From the NCBI GenBank assembly GCA_002325785.1, contig DCSU01000007.1, positions 17,002 through 23,566 of the forward strand: a stretch of 6,565 nt of DNA, in the 5' to 3' direction. Origin of the DNA: Bacteroidales bacterium UBA1458 (GTDB lineage Bacteria > Bacteroidota > Bacteroidia > Bacteroidales > VadinHA17). Positions 1 to 6,350 of this stretch are shown one piece after another. A program made the translations under genes and the position numbers. The notes under the pieces were generated by a model. It did not search any database and was not told where the DNA came from. It saw only the letters and a list, made by a program, of their open reading frames with translations. The first letter of the stretch is position 1. The number at the start of each line of letters is the position of its first letter.

Positions 1-431
1 ATCGCCAGCAGCATCTTGCGGAAGTTCTCGGCCTGCAGAGAGTGAGTCTCCTTGTTGTAGGTGCCTGAAATCTTCGTCAGCCCGTCAATGAGAGATGCTA
101 TCTTGGACCCGAACTCCTTCGATATCGCCTCCAGAGGGATTCCTGTGTCCTCCACTACATCATGCAACAGCGCCGCCACCACTGAGCGGGCTCCAAGCCC
201 CATTTCCTGGTTGACAATGCGGGCAACATTAATCGGGTGGATGATGTAGGGCTCGCCTGAATTGCGGTACATATCGCGGTGAGCCTCGTTGGCAAACCTG
301 AAAGCCTTGTCAATGAGTTCACTATCCCCGGGCTTGTCACACCTGTACAGATTGTCCCTGAGCAGACTGTACTCGTATTCAATACGGCTGATATCCTCAG
401 AGGTGAATATTTTTGTCTTCGTTTTAGCCAT
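1..431 (-). CDS. rel: RelA/SpoT-family (p)ppGpp synthetase/hydrolase, N-terminal part (runs off left edge)
   Basis: This is the start of a long RelA/SpoT homologue, the cytosolic enzyme that makes and degrades the stringent-response alarmone (p)ppGpp. Only the first 143 residues are in the window; full-length members have about 730-750. The visible part is the N-terminal HD hydrolase domain. It shows NSGEPYIIHP at residues 57-66, LLHDVVEDT at 88-96 and DGLTKISG at 116-123. H65, H90 and D91 match metal ligands of the hydrolase, and E94/D95 match its catalytic acidic pair; the fourth metal ligand lies beyond the edge. The intact HD motif argues for a hydrolase-competent Rel/SpoT-type enzyme rather than a RelA with a degenerate HD domain. 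Synthetase, TGS and ACT domains should follow but are not visible. The ATG at 431-429 is preferred because a promoter -7 element sits about 24 bases upstream. There is no strong Shine-Dalgarno, which is common in this phylum. The symbol is tentative because a second RSH gene elsewhere cannot be excluded. Confidence 0.95.
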   Translation of the reverse strand, partial: MAKTKTKIFTSEDISRIEYEYSLLRDNLYRCDKPGDSELIDKAFRFANEAHRDMYRNSGEPYIIHPINVARIVNQEMGLGARSVVAALLHDVVEDTGIPLEAISKEFGSKIASLIDGLTKISGTYNKETHSLQAENFRKMLLA

Positions 432-454
432 CAGTTGTTGCCTGTAAAGGCTGA

Positions 455-463
455 GCAAAGATA
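455..463 (-). promoter_or_regulatory. Bacteroidota-type -7 promoter element for the rel gene
   Basis: On the minus strand this reads TATCTTTGC, a full match to the Bacteroidota -7 consensus TAnnTTTG(C). It lies in the 60-base gap between the stop of the fibronectin-like gene (492) and the ATG of rel (431). Transcription would start about 5-7 bases downstream, leaving a leader of roughly 15-20 nt. I see no convincing -33 TTTG element at the expected distance. The site implies that rel can be transcribed independently of the upstream three-gene operon, although read-through is possible because no terminator hairpin is visible in the gap. Confidence 0.6.
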
Positions 464-491
464 AGAAAATCGGGTCATTTAACTCTTGTGA

Positions 492-1955
492 TCATGGCAG
501 TATGGTTACTGTGCCGTTCCGCGCTACAGTACTGCCTGACGGAGTGGTCAGTTTAAGGCTCCAGAGGTAAACCCCCTGTGGAACCGGGTCTCCTCCGCGA
601 CGGCCATCCCACCCGGTTGAATAGTCACTCGTCTGGAAAATCAGTACTCCTCTTCTGGAGTAGATCCTGAGATCATATATCACCGGGATGAAGGCGAATT
701 CCGGTCTGAAAAAGGCATTCTCACCAACCCCGCCAGAGATAAAGGCATTAGGGAAAAAAATATCCTCTGTCAGCTGTATGACCGTCACTGACGAACGGTG
801 CAGGGAGGCTCCGGCAGGAGCATCAGGCGCTACAGCAGTGACCTGGTATGCCACGGCTGCCATGGTCTGCTCCCCGGCAAATAGTGAATAGTCATCTGAC
901 CATAAGGTGTCTGTGATTACCTGGGACACCTCCTCCCATCCGTACCCTGCATTTCTGTATATAGAATATGATGCATCGCCGGACGGAAAAGGATTGTTCC
1001 ACCTCAGATCAATACGGGTTCCTGTGACAGCAGAGGTCAGGACCATGTTCCTGGCACTCCCGGAGAATGCCACGAGTATATTGCAGTTGTTCCGGACACT
1101 GATCCGGTAGAGACGGATAACGGATGTGTCTGCCCCTGTTTCAGCAAAGAAAACGGTCCCGCTTATACCCCTGGCGCTGGCTGCAGTCTCCCACACCACA
1201 CCTTCCGGATTATATTGCTGTAAAAGAAAATCATCAGCCGTGGCTGTCTCATCGTAACTGCCTGAGATCTGAAGCGCCTGACCGGCAACAGCCACGGCAT
1301 CAAGTTTAATCCATGCAGGAATCCTTTCTCTCCCGGTTGTCACGCAGGAACTGTTTGATGTTGAGAGGCCGGCCCCGCCATGCGCGGCTGTAATCTGAAA
1401 GCAATATGAGGTACCGGTATCAAACCCGCGGTAGATGTATGATGTCTGGCTGGCCGCGATTGTTTCGTATAATACCGCCGGCCCGCTACCTGATGCAATA
1501 CGGATCTCATAGCTGTCAGCAGGGTTGGATTGATTGCTGTATGGAGTCCAGGTGAGAATGATCCGGTTGTTGCAGGTGTCATTCCCGGCCGAGAGAAAAA
1601 GGGTGCTGAGACTGTTGCTGAGCGGGCTGATGTTCTGTGATGAATCAACTGCGGCAACCACATATGCCACACTTATGTACCTGGCCAAAGAGGATGTATG
1701 GATGTAGACTGTCTCCGCAGGTGACTTGACAGTGTCAATGGCACTGGCCGTGCCGCCCTCGTATGTGTAGATGACATAACTGCCCACATCAGGCGAGGTT
1801 GACAGGAGCCATCTTACAGTGGCAAACCCGGTCTGAGGGTCAACGGTGACCTGGTCAAGACGCGGCGATAAAGGCGGAGTCTCATCCTGCCCTTCAAGTG
1901 GGGGAGTGAGTCCCAGGCAGATAAATAGCAACACTAGTAGCCTTGCTGGATTCAT
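492..1955 (-). CDS. Secreted fibronectin-III-like protein with T9SS type B (gliding-motility-type) C-terminal sorting domain
   Basis: A 487-residue exported protein. Residues 1 to about 22 form a signal peptide: MNPAR, then a hydrophobic stretch (LLVLLFICLGL), with cleavage probably near LEGQ. The cysteine at 13 does not sit in a proper lipobox. Residues about 31-396 look like four beta-sandwich modules of fibronectin-III type (about 31-118, 119-208, 209-300, 301-396), recognised by recurring W, Y and V patterns such as RIILTWTPY, YCFQITA, IDLRWNNP and AYQVTAV. Cysteines at 128, 185, 204 and 291 could form disulfides. Residues 399-487 match the CHU_C / gliding-motility-associated C-terminal domain: FPNAF, LRIYSRRG, GWDGRRGG, VPQGVYLW and a final GTVTILP. 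In Bacteroidota this domain directs export through the type IX secretion system (type B substrates, which depend on SprF/PorP-like partners). Its ATG overlaps the stop of the preceding M16 gene (ATGA), with an AGGGG ribosome-binding match four bases upstream. The ligand or role of the protein is unknown; cell-surface adhesion or matrix binding is only a guess. Confidence 0.88.
   Translation of the reverse strand: MNPARLLVLLFICLGLTPPLEGQDETPPLSPRLDQVTVDPQTGFATVRWLLSTSPDVGSYVIYTYEGGTASAIDTVKSPAETVYIHTSSLARYISVAYVVAAVDSSQNISPLSNSLSTLFLSAGNDTCNNRIILTWTPYSNQSNPADSYEIRIASGSGPAVLYETIAASQTSYIYRGFDTGTSYCFQITAAHGGAGLSTSNSSCVTTGRERIPAWIKLDAVAVAGQALQISGSYDETATADDFLLQQYNPEGVVWETAASARGISGTVFFAETGADTSVIRLYRISVRNNCNILVAFSGSARNMVLTSAVTGTRIDLRWNNPFPSGDASYSIYRNAGYGWEEVSQVITDTLWSDDYSLFAGEQTMAAVAYQVTAVAPDAPAGASLHRSSVTVIQLTEDIFFPNAFISGGVGENAFFRPEFAFIPVIYDLRIYSRRGVLIFQTSDYSTGWDGRRGGDPVPQGVYLWSLKLTTPSGSTVARNGTVTILP
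1952..1955 (-). other. ATGA stop/start overlap between the second M16 gene and the secreted fibronectin-like gene
   Basis: The same four-base ATGA arrangement recurs here: the stop of the non-catalytic M16 subunit overlaps the ATG of the type B-sorted protein. An AGGGG match lies at 1964-1960 on the minus strand, four bases before the ATG. It places a secreted protein under the same translational control as two apparently cytosolic peptidase subunits. Confidence 0.88.
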
Positions 1956-3238
1956 CTTGCCCCTACTATGATTTCATAAGCATCATCCATATTAAAATAC
2001 GTACTGACAAGCTCTTTTATTTTTCCAGGAGTGATTGTTCTCACAGTCTCGGCAAAGCGGGTATAATAATCGGGACTGGCATCATAATCTATGATTCCCC
2101 TGATTGCCTCGGCACAAGCGAAGGGTCCGTCAAACATTCGTGCTAGCTCGCCCATGAGATGGTTTCTGACGAGAGTCATCTCTTCAACACCCACTTCTTC
2201 CAATCGTAGCTTCTCAATCTCCATTCTGATCTCCTTAATGGTCTCGGTGCGGTATTCATTTGCCACGTCAGTCATGATGGCTATGTATCCGATCCCGTGA
2301 AAGGCCCCCGCTACAGCATGGATTCCGTATGTATAACCCTTCTCTTCCCGGATGTTGCGCATCAGCCTGGACCCAAAATATCCACCGAGGATCATTGTGG
2401 CCACCTGCAGTCCCTGGTAGTCAGGGTTATCACGTGTGATCCCTCTCCAGCCCATCCTGACGGTGCTCTGAACGGAATTGTCCATCTCCCTGAATATTGA
2501 TCCGGGACCGGCTGTGTCAAAATTCAGTGCAGGGATCAGGGGTTTGTGCCACTTCCCTGTTCCTGGGCCGGCGAAACGTCTTTCAAGTACGGGCAGCGCC
2601 TGCTCCGGTCTCCGTCCGGCAACGGTGATATACATATTGTCAGTTCTGTAGTGCAGGGAGTGGAATGCATTCAGGTCCGCCACCGCCAGGGCCTTGTAAT
2701 CATCAGCGGCTGTGATCCGGCCGTAGGGGTTGTTCACGCCGCAAAGCGCCTGGTAAAATAATTCCCTGGCAATAACTGATGTCTTTTGCCTGCCTGTCAT
2801 GAAGGCCTGAAGCCGCTTGTCCGTCAGCATCCTGAACTCCTTTTCCGGAAAGGAAGGATGAAAGAGGACCTCCTCTGCCAGTGCCATCACCTCTTCCAGT
2901 TTTCTTGTCAGTGTCACCGTCACAAGCCCTGCACTGTCCTTGTCAGCCGTGTGGTTGAATACCGCTCCGGTACTGTCAATTAGGTCATTGATGGACTGAG
3001 CGTCATGCAAGGTGGTTCCTTCCGTCAACATAGCATTAGTAGCGGAAGCTGCCAGATGGACAGGTTCCACAAGTTGACCGGCATTGAAGACAAACTCTAT
3101 TCTGAGCAGGTCTACAGCACCGTTGCCGAGCAGGTACACCGGCACTCCGTTGCTTAGTCTTGTAAACTCGGGGAAGGATGTGTCACCCGGTGAAGGGGTA
3201 ATTATCGCGGGGGCTGTCTTAATTTTCTGTCTCTTCAT
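1952..3238 (-). CDS. M16B peptidase family, non-catalytic (Arg/Tyr-pair) subunit
   Basis: A 428-residue M16 (insulinase/pitrilysin-like) protein that appears to be the substrate-binding partner of the zinc-bearing subunit encoded just upstream. The normal zinc motif HxxEH is gone: at the position preceding the conserved GT (residues 74-75) the equivalents are S65, N68 and A69, so it cannot bind catalytic zinc there. The C-terminal half keeps the second hallmark, GSRLMRNIREEKGYTYG at 289-305, whose R297 and Y304 are seven residues apart like the substrate-binding R/Y pair of insulysin and of R/Y subunits of bacterial M16B heterodimers. PYGR at 171-174 and NMYITVAG at 201-208 are further family landmarks. 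There is no signal peptide (MKRQKIKTAP), so a cytosolic location is likely. Its ATG (3238-3236) overlaps the stop of the upstream M16 gene as ATGA, with GGAG (minus strand, 3247-3244) five bases before the start. That points to translational coupling and a fixed subunit ratio. Its own stop overlaps the next start in the same way. The natural substrate is unknown. Confidence 0.93.
   Translation of the reverse strand: MKRQKIKTAPAIITPSPGDTSFPEFTRLSNGVPVYLLGNGAVDLLRIEFVFNAGQLVEPVHLAASATNAMLTEGTTLHDAQSINDLIDSTGAVFNHTADKDSAGLVTVTLTRKLEEVMALAEEVLFHPSFPEKEFRMLTDKRLQAFMTGRQKTSVIARELFYQALCGVNNPYGRITAADDYKALAVADLNAFHSLHYRTDNMYITVAGRRPEQALPVLERRFAGPGTGKWHKPLIPALNFDTAGPGSIFREMDNSVQSTVRMGWRGITRDNPDYQGLQVATMILGGYFGSRLMRNIREEKGYTYGIHAVAGAFHGIGYIAIMTDVANEYRTETIKEIRMEIEKLRLEEVGVEEMTLVRNHLMGELARMFDGPFACAEAIRGIIDYDASPDYYTRFAETVRTITPGKIKELVSTYFNMDDAYEIIVGAR
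3235..3238 (-). other. ATGA stop/start overlap between the two M16 genes
   Basis: On the minus strand these four bases read ATGA: ATG starts the non-catalytic subunit and TGA ends the catalytic subunit. A GGAG sequence five bases upstream of the ATG (minus strand, 3247-3244) could serve re-initiating ribosomes. Overlaps of this kind usually couple translation, which fits proteins that assemble in a fixed ratio. Confidence 0.9.
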
Positions 3239-4476
3239 TTCTGCTCCGGAAGATAGTGGATTACGCTGCAGTTTTCAGGCCTGAAAACCAGCGATGAGGC
3301 CTTCATGATCTCGTCTACGGTGACACTCATGTACTGTTCAGTCTCGCTGTTGATGCCTTCAGCATCACCGAGCAATTCGTGGAAGGCAAGGCTGAAGGCC
3401 TTGTTCGCTGCGCTGAGATATGACATCAGCCTGTGTGACTCATACCTGTTACGGGCCTTATCAAGCTCCGCCGGGGTTACCGGACTGGCAGCCAGCCGGC
3501 TGAGTTCATCTGTCACTGCCGCCTCTGCCTTCATGATGTCAACACCCTCCTTCAGCCTGCCGCTGAAGATGACCAGGCCGGGGTCAATCTCACCGGAGAG
3601 GTAGATGTCAGCCTCACTGAACAGCTCCCTGTTTCTGACCAGCTGTTCGGGGAAACGGCCTGAGTCGCATCCGGCGAGAATATCTGTCAGCAGGTCAAGG
3701 ACATAAAACTCGCGGCTGTTCCTGATCCCGCTATGAAAAGCCATGATCAGGTGTGCTGCCGGTACCGGGCGGTGAACGGTTATCTCACGGTGCCCGTCCT
3801 GCGGAGGCTCCACAGGAAGAATCCTGACGTTGCGATCCCCTGCCGCAATAGTCCCGAACCATTTGTCGGCAAGCCTGAAGACATCATCAGGCCTGACATT
3901 GCCTGCGACACTGAGAATGGCATTGGCAGGGTTGTAGTACCTCTGGTAAAATCGTCTCAGGGACGTACTGTCTGCTTTCTCAATATGACTGATATCCAAT
4001 CCAATGGCTGGCCAGCGGTAAGGGTGCACCTTATAGGCCAGTGGCCTGAGCAGTAGCAAAATGTCGCCGTAGGGCTGGTTGAGATAACGCTGACGAAACT
4101 CCTCCGTGACAACGCTCTTCTGGGTCACCACCCTGCCATCAGACAGGTCAAGACCCGTCATCCGGTCGGAATCAAGCCAGAAAGCGGTCTCCAGGTTGTT
4201 GTATGGCAGAGTTATATAGTAGTTCGTAAGGTCATTATTGGTGAAAGCGTTATTCTCCCCGCCGGCCATCATCACAGGAGTGTCAAACAGGGGTATATTG
4301 GCTGTGCCTTCGAACATAAGATGCTCAAAGAGATGAGCAAATCCCGTAGCGTCCGGGTCCTCATCACGGGAACCGGCATCATAAAGGAGGTTTGAAGTGA
4401 CCATGGGCGTGCTCTCATCCATGTGTGAAATCACTCTCAGCCCGTTACCGAGCGTATGCCTTTCAAATCTGATCAT
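3235..4476 (-). CDS. M16B zinc metallopeptidase, catalytic subunit
   Basis: A 413-residue insulinase/pitrilysin-family peptidase that should hydrolyse peptides or unfolded segments inside a closed chamber. The inverted zinc motif HLFEH is at 48-52: H48 and H52 bind zinc and E51 is the catalytic base. E126 in VVTEEF is the likely third ligand. GGENNAFTNND (72-82) and RYLNQPYGD (130-138) are typical of the Bacteroidota members. The C-terminal half lacks the R/Y pair found in the partner: V280 and S287 occupy those positions. So it likely needs the second subunit to bind substrate. The start is taken at 4476, MIRFERHTLGNG, where family members begin. The open frame extends 12 codons upstream to 4512 (MFILVSLKYFTF), but that segment would cover the putative promoter -7 element at 4492-4499 and does not look like a signal peptide. 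The protein is probably cytosolic. It is the first gene of a three-gene operon, transcribed divergently from the ClC gene. Confidence 0.95.
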   Translation of the reverse strand: MIRFERHTLGNGLRVISHMDESTPMVTSNLLYDAGSRDEDPDATGFAHLFEHLMFEGTANIPLFDTPVMMAGGENNAFTNNDLTNYYITLPYNNLETAFWLDSDRMTGLDLSDGRVVTQKSVVTEEFRQRYLNQPYGDILLLLRPLAYKVHPYRWPAIGLDISHIEKADSTSLRRFYQRYYNPANAILSVAGNVRPDDVFRLADKWFGTIAAGDRNVRILPVEPPQDGHREITVHRPVPAAHLIMAFHSGIRNSREFYVLDLLTDILAGCDSGRFPEQLVRNRELFSEADIYLSGEIDPGLVIFSGRLKEGVDIMKAEAAVTDELSRLAASPVTPAELDKARNRYESHRLMSYLSAANKAFSLAFHELLGDAEGINSETEQYMSVTVDEIMKASSLVFRPENCSVIHYLPEQK

Positions 4477-4491
4477 AAACGTAAAATATTT

Positions 4492-4499
4492 CAAACTTA
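4492..4499 (-). promoter_or_regulatory. Putative -7 promoter element for the M16 operon
   Basis: On the minus strand this reads TAAGTTTG, matching TAnnTTTG. It ends 15 bases before the ATG at 4476, so transcription would begin about 9-12 nt upstream of the start, giving a very short leader. No good -33 TTTG is present at the usual spacing, so this is a moderate call. It lies in an AT-rich stretch back to back with the ClC promoter. Confidence 0.45.
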
Positions 4500-4530
4500 C
4501 CAAAATAAACATCTGCTCCTCATTTTATTC

Positions 4531-4538
4531 TATATTTG
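4531..4538 (+). promoter_or_regulatory. Putative -7 promoter element for the ClC gene
   Basis: The plus strand reads TATATTTG (followed by TG), matching the Bacteroidota -7 element TAnnTTTG. Transcription would start around 4543-4546, about 30 bases before the proposed TTG start at 4574. With the opposing element at 4492-4499 it forms a compact divergent promoter pair with only about 31 bases between the two -7 elements, so the upstream promoter regions must overlap. The -33 match is weak. Confidence 0.5.
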
Positions 4539-4564
4539 TGACTGGTTTGGTTTTTACGCTTATT

Positions 4565-4569
4565 AGAGG
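4565..4569 (+). promoter_or_regulatory. Ribosome-binding site that decides the TTG start of the ClC gene
   Basis: AGAGG lies four bases before the TTG at 4574-4576, which is in frame with the ClC protein. It is the best Shine-Dalgarno-like match downstream of the putative promoter. The spacing is slightly short, so the call is moderate. Confidence 0.45.
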
Positions 4570-4573
4570 TAGC

Positions 4574-6346
4574 TTGAACACTCTGTTAATAAGGAAAATA
4601 AGACAGCTTAAAACATTTATTTCCGACCAGCAGACACTGATTTATCTGTTGAGTTTCGTGGTGGGACTTATCAGTGCGCTGGCAGCGGTGGTGATGAAGA
4701 ATGCCATCCACTATACCCATGTCCTGTTCACCCAGGGAGTCATGAAAGGAGCGGGCGGAATTCTGTCTATTGCCTATCCGCTCATTGGCATTTTCCTCAC
4801 GGTACTAATTGTCAGGTACGTGATACGTGATAACATCTCCCACGGCATAAGCAGGGTCCTTTATTCCATCTCCAGGCGCAAAAGCTACATCAAACGGCAT
4901 AATAACTGGTCTTCTATACTCGCCAGTTCACTCACCATCGGCTTTGGCGGATCAGTGGGAGCAGAGGCTCCCATCGTACTTACCGGGGCATCAATCGGCT
5001 CCACCATAGGACGTTACTTCAACCTGAACTACAAATACATCACACTCCTTCTTGGTTGCGGCGCGGCAGGTGCCATCTCGGGCATCTTCAAAGCCCCTAT
5101 CGGAGGGATATTGTTCACCCTGGAGGTGCTGATGCTCGACCTGACGATGTCATCCATAGTGCCACTTCTGATCTCCTCAGTAACCGCTGCCACCGTGGCA
5201 TACTTCTTTATGGGTGATAACGTACTCTTTTCATTCCAGGTTAAAGAGGGATTTCTCCTGAGTGATCTTCCCTATTATCTGCTGTTGGGTGTTTTTTGCG
5301 GTTTAGTAGGGCTCTACTTCACGAAGGCAACCGTTGGTATAGAGAAACTGTACAAGAAAATTAAAAACCACTGGGTCAGGATGACAATCGGCGGGGTGAT
5401 CCTCGGGATTCTGATCTACTTTCTTCCTTCACTGTATGGTGAGGGTTATGGGACGGTGATGAACCTCCTCAATGCCAGTGACGTCAGTGCTTCGGGAACG
5501 GTCATTTTCGGAGGGATGGCCCAGGGGTTCTGGATGACAGTGCTACTGATGGCAACTCTCCTCATCATGAAGGTGGTTGCCACCGCTTCAACCAACGGCG
5601 CCGGAGGCGTGGGAGGTATAGTGGCACCGGTGCTCTTCACCGGAGGTGTGGCAGGGTATTTTTTCAGCAGCCTCATGAACCACCTCTTCGGGCTCTCGCT
5701 GGCCGGAAGCAGTTTCACGCTTACGGCCATGGCAGGAGTCTTCGCCTCAGTCCTCCATGCCCCGCTGACTGCCATCTTCCTCATTGCCGAGATAACTGAG
5801 GGATACGGTCTTCTCATTCCTCTGATCATTACATCCACTGTGGGCTTCATAACTGCCAGAACCTTCCAGAAACATTCAATATATAATGAGCAGCTTGCTG
5901 CCAGCGGGGAGCTGATAACCCATGACAAGGATAAAGCTGTGATGACGCTGCTCGACTGGTCAAGGGAGGTGGAAAAGGATCTCCTGACGGTTAATCCGGA
6001 TGGTAACCTCGGTGACCTGGTAAAACAGATCTCCAGGTCAAACAGGAACCTCTTCCCGGTAGTGGATGAATTCAATATCCTCGAGGGAGTGGTGCTGCTT
6101 GACGATGTGCGCGACAAGATGTTCAATACTGATCTCTATGAAAAGCTGAGCATCAGGGATCTGATGACCATACCTCCTTCATACATTGATATAAGCGAGA
6201 GGGGAGATGTTGTCCTTGACACATTTGAACGTACCGGAGCCTGGAACCTTCCGGTGCTTGATAAAGGCCAGTACGTTGGCTTCATATCAAAGTCGAGGAT
6301 TTTCTCTGCCTATCGGGAACTGCTCAGACAGTTCTCAGAGGAGTGA
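4574..6346 (+). CDS. ClC-family chloride channel/antiporter with C-terminal CBS-domain pair
   Basis: A 590-residue inner-membrane anion transporter from the TTG start: about 440 residues of ClC membrane domain, then a regulatory CBS pair. Landmarks: SHGIS (89-93) replaces the GSGIP selectivity loop; GFGGSVGAEAP (123-133) carries the gating glutamate E131; GCGAAGAISGIFKAPIGG is at 161-178; GGIVAP (347-352) corresponds to the GxFxP loop; Y437 in HSIYNEQ matches the chloride-coordinating tyrosine (Y445 of E. coli ClC). E184-V185 replaces the EE pair, so the internal proton glutamate (E203 in E. coli) is valine. The CBS motifs span about 470-525 and 528-585 and probably sense nucleotide or ionic state. 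The open frame extends upstream to an ATG at 4397, but that part overlaps the divergent M16 gene antisense and lies upstream of the promoter. GTG 4538 and TTG 4547 are other in-frame options. MNTLLIRKIRQ followed by the first helix (about 22-40) suits family members. Confidence 0.93.
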   Translation: MNTLLIRKIRQLKTFISDQQTLIYLLSFVVGLISALAAVVMKNAIHYTHVLFTQGVMKGAGGILSIAYPLIGIFLTVLIVRYVIRDNISHGISRVLYSISRRKSYIKRHNNWSSILASSLTIGFGGSVGAEAPIVLTGASIGSTIGRYFNLNYKYITLLLGCGAAGAISGIFKAPIGGILFTLEVLMLDLTMSSIVPLLISSVTAATVAYFFMGDNVLFSFQVKEGFLLSDLPYYLLLGVFCGLVGLYFTKATVGIEKLYKKIKNHWVRMTIGGVILGILIYFLPSLYGEGYGTVMNLLNASDVSASGTVIFGGMAQGFWMTVLLMATLLIMKVVATASTNGAGGVGGIVAPVLFTGGVAGYFFSSLMNHLFGLSLAGSSFTLTAMAGVFASVLHAPLTAIFLIAEITEGYGLLIPLIITSTVGFITARTFQKHSIYNEQLAASGELITHDKDKAVMTLLDWSREVEKDLLTVNPDGNLGDLVKQISRSNRNLFPVVDEFNILEGVVLLDDVRDKMFNTDLYEKLSIRDLMTIPPSYIDISERGDVVLDTFERTGAWNLPVLDKGQYVGFISKSRIFSAYRELLRQFSEE

Positions 6347-6350
6347 TGCC

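Noticed and set aside
155..382. A 75-codon minus-strand frame overlapping the rel gene
   Set aside because: It is out of frame with clear RelA/SpoT HD-domain coding sequence, and its S/T-rich translation matches nothing known to me.
1340..1672. A 110-codon frame on the minus strand within the fibronectin-like gene
   Set aside because: It is a different frame on the same strand as a well-supported secreted protein and has no recognisable motif.
3733..4056. A 107-codon plus-strand frame opposite the catalytic M16 gene
   Set aside because: It is antisense to conserved peptidase sequence, with no ribosome-binding site or domain seen.
4477..4512. Twelve-codon N-terminal extension of the catalytic M16 subunit (MFILVSLKYFTF)
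   Set aside because: It overlaps the putative promoter element, is not needed for the conserved fold, and lacks a signal-peptide cleavage pattern. Family members begin at the MIRFERHTLGNG-like position.
5446..6126. A 226-codon open frame on the minus strand opposite the ClC gene
   Set aside because: It is fully antisense to conserved ClC and CBS sequence. Its translation is low-complexity (rich in S, T, P) with no recognisable domain, as expected from a shadow frame in moderately GC-rich DNA.
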